A stretch of 20,297 bases of DNA from Entrophospora sp. SA101. Lineage: Eukaryota > Glomeromycota > Glomeromycetes > Entrophosporales > Entrophosporaceae. Numbering within the stretch: position 1 is the first letter of the stretch; each line of letters begins with the position of its first letter. Location of the stretch: the NCBI GenBank assembly GCA_958430865.1, contig CAUDNR010000393.1, positions 12,227 to 32,523 of the forward strand, given 5' to 3'. Made by a program: the position numbers and the translations under genes. The notes beneath the pieces are model-generated. The model was not told the DNA's origin. It did no database searches and worked only from the letters and a program-made list of their open reading frames with translations. This document shows positions 19,885-20,297 of the stretch, one piece after another.

Positions 19885-20297
19885 AATTGCTGATCCTTTT
19901 ATAATTGGCAGAAAATTTTCAACTATTATTAAAAAATTTTGGGATAAGAAAAATATAAATTTTAATATAAATTTAAAATCTTAAAGAACCAATATTAAAT
20001 CATTCCTAATGTCAAAAACTTGTTGTATTCCTGTTACTCTTTTTAAATAAAGGTGCTGCAAGCACGTAAATTCAAATACAGCTCATGATGTGTCCAATAA
20101 ATATATGTAAGATAAATAGATAAAAAGTCTGATATATAAATCTCCCTATATCTGCACACAACTCAGGGTTTGCAATACTCTATATCAGGCCTCTGTATTA
20201 AGGTTTCTGGTCCAAACTGTTTTCTCAAAGCCCAAACTAGTTTGGGCAATTTGGGCTTCTCAACATTTTCTATAAGCATGAACATTAAAAAACTATA
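19885..20297. other. Non-coding region at the right edge
   Basis: No upstream exon of the F-box/WD40 gene could be recognised here on the minus strand; no good donor after a conserved motif was seen. A plus-strand frame (19796-19984) begins inside the repeat and looks spurious. A palindrome lies at 20230-20247. Confidence 0.4.
20230..20247. repeat. Perfect 18-bp palindrome with a competing arm
   Basis: GCCCAAACTAGTTTGGGC is a perfect palindrome, and TTTGGGCTT follows a few bases later (about 20250-20258), so the left arm AAGCCCAAA can pair with either copy. Confidence 0.8.

Noticed and set aside
19796..19984. Plus-strand 62-aa ORF at the edge of repeat copy 2
   Set aside because: It starts inside the non-coding repeat, is not preserved at copy 1, and has strongly biased Ile/Lys/Asn composition typical of AT-rich chance frames.

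Overview
The window looks like nuclear DNA of a filamentous fungus, most likely an arbuscular mycorrhizal fungus (Glomeromycotina, Rhizophagus-like). This is inference from the base composition (very AT-rich), the short GT-AG introns of about 60 to 160 bases, the poly-Asn tracts, and the gene families present. A BTB/BACK/TLDc protein and Rhizophagus-type protein kinase relics (HCDLHSGNIL, DLGLCGPVDE, PPILPGMP motifs) are families greatly expanded in those fungi. No rRNA, tRNA or CRISPR was seen.

Layout, left to right. Positions 1-542: the end of an unidentified + strand gene and a small unidentified 90-aa ORF. Positions 672-1180: a MITE-like element with imperfect terminal inverted repeats, followed by long AT-rich non-coding DNA to 2607. 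Positions 2608-4792 (+): a 12-exon carnosine N-methyltransferase gene (N2227/CARNMT1 family), reconstructed here exon by exon, with three consecutive micro-exons. Positions 5042-7960 (-): a 4-exon gene for an 877-aa single-pass membrane protein of the fungal DUF3712/LEA2-like type. Positions 8507-9060: copy 1 of a dispersed repeat. Positions 9618-11234 (-): a two-exon BTB-BACK-TLDc protein.

Positions 11668-15655 hold a tandem array of three protein kinase relics on the - strand, with period about 2 kb, including duplicated upstream DNA. All three are broken. The middle one is nearly full length but has two frameshifts and an in-frame TGA, and the same TGA is present in the third copy. The third copy is fused at its 5' side to a short stretch resembling a Pif1-type helicase Walker A region. 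Positions 15764-17663 are mostly non-coding, with possible terminal exons of an unidentified gene and several perfect palindromes.

Positions 17664-19321 (-): the main exon of a MET30/sconB/Pof1-type F-box/WD40 protein, the substrate receptor of an SCF ubiquitin ligase. Its first exon(s) are not recognised in the window. Copy 2 of the dispersed repeat (19331-19884) abuts its splice acceptor and is identical to copy 1 over about 517 bases by eye.

The intact genes do not form a pathway. They are a methyltransferase, a membrane protein, a BTB adaptor-like protein and an SCF receptor, set in repeat-rich DNA. I found no clear previously undescribed multi-gene system. The most notable signals are the shared TGA in the kinase array, the identical repeat at the MET30 splice site, the micro-exon cluster, and clustered perfect palindromes.
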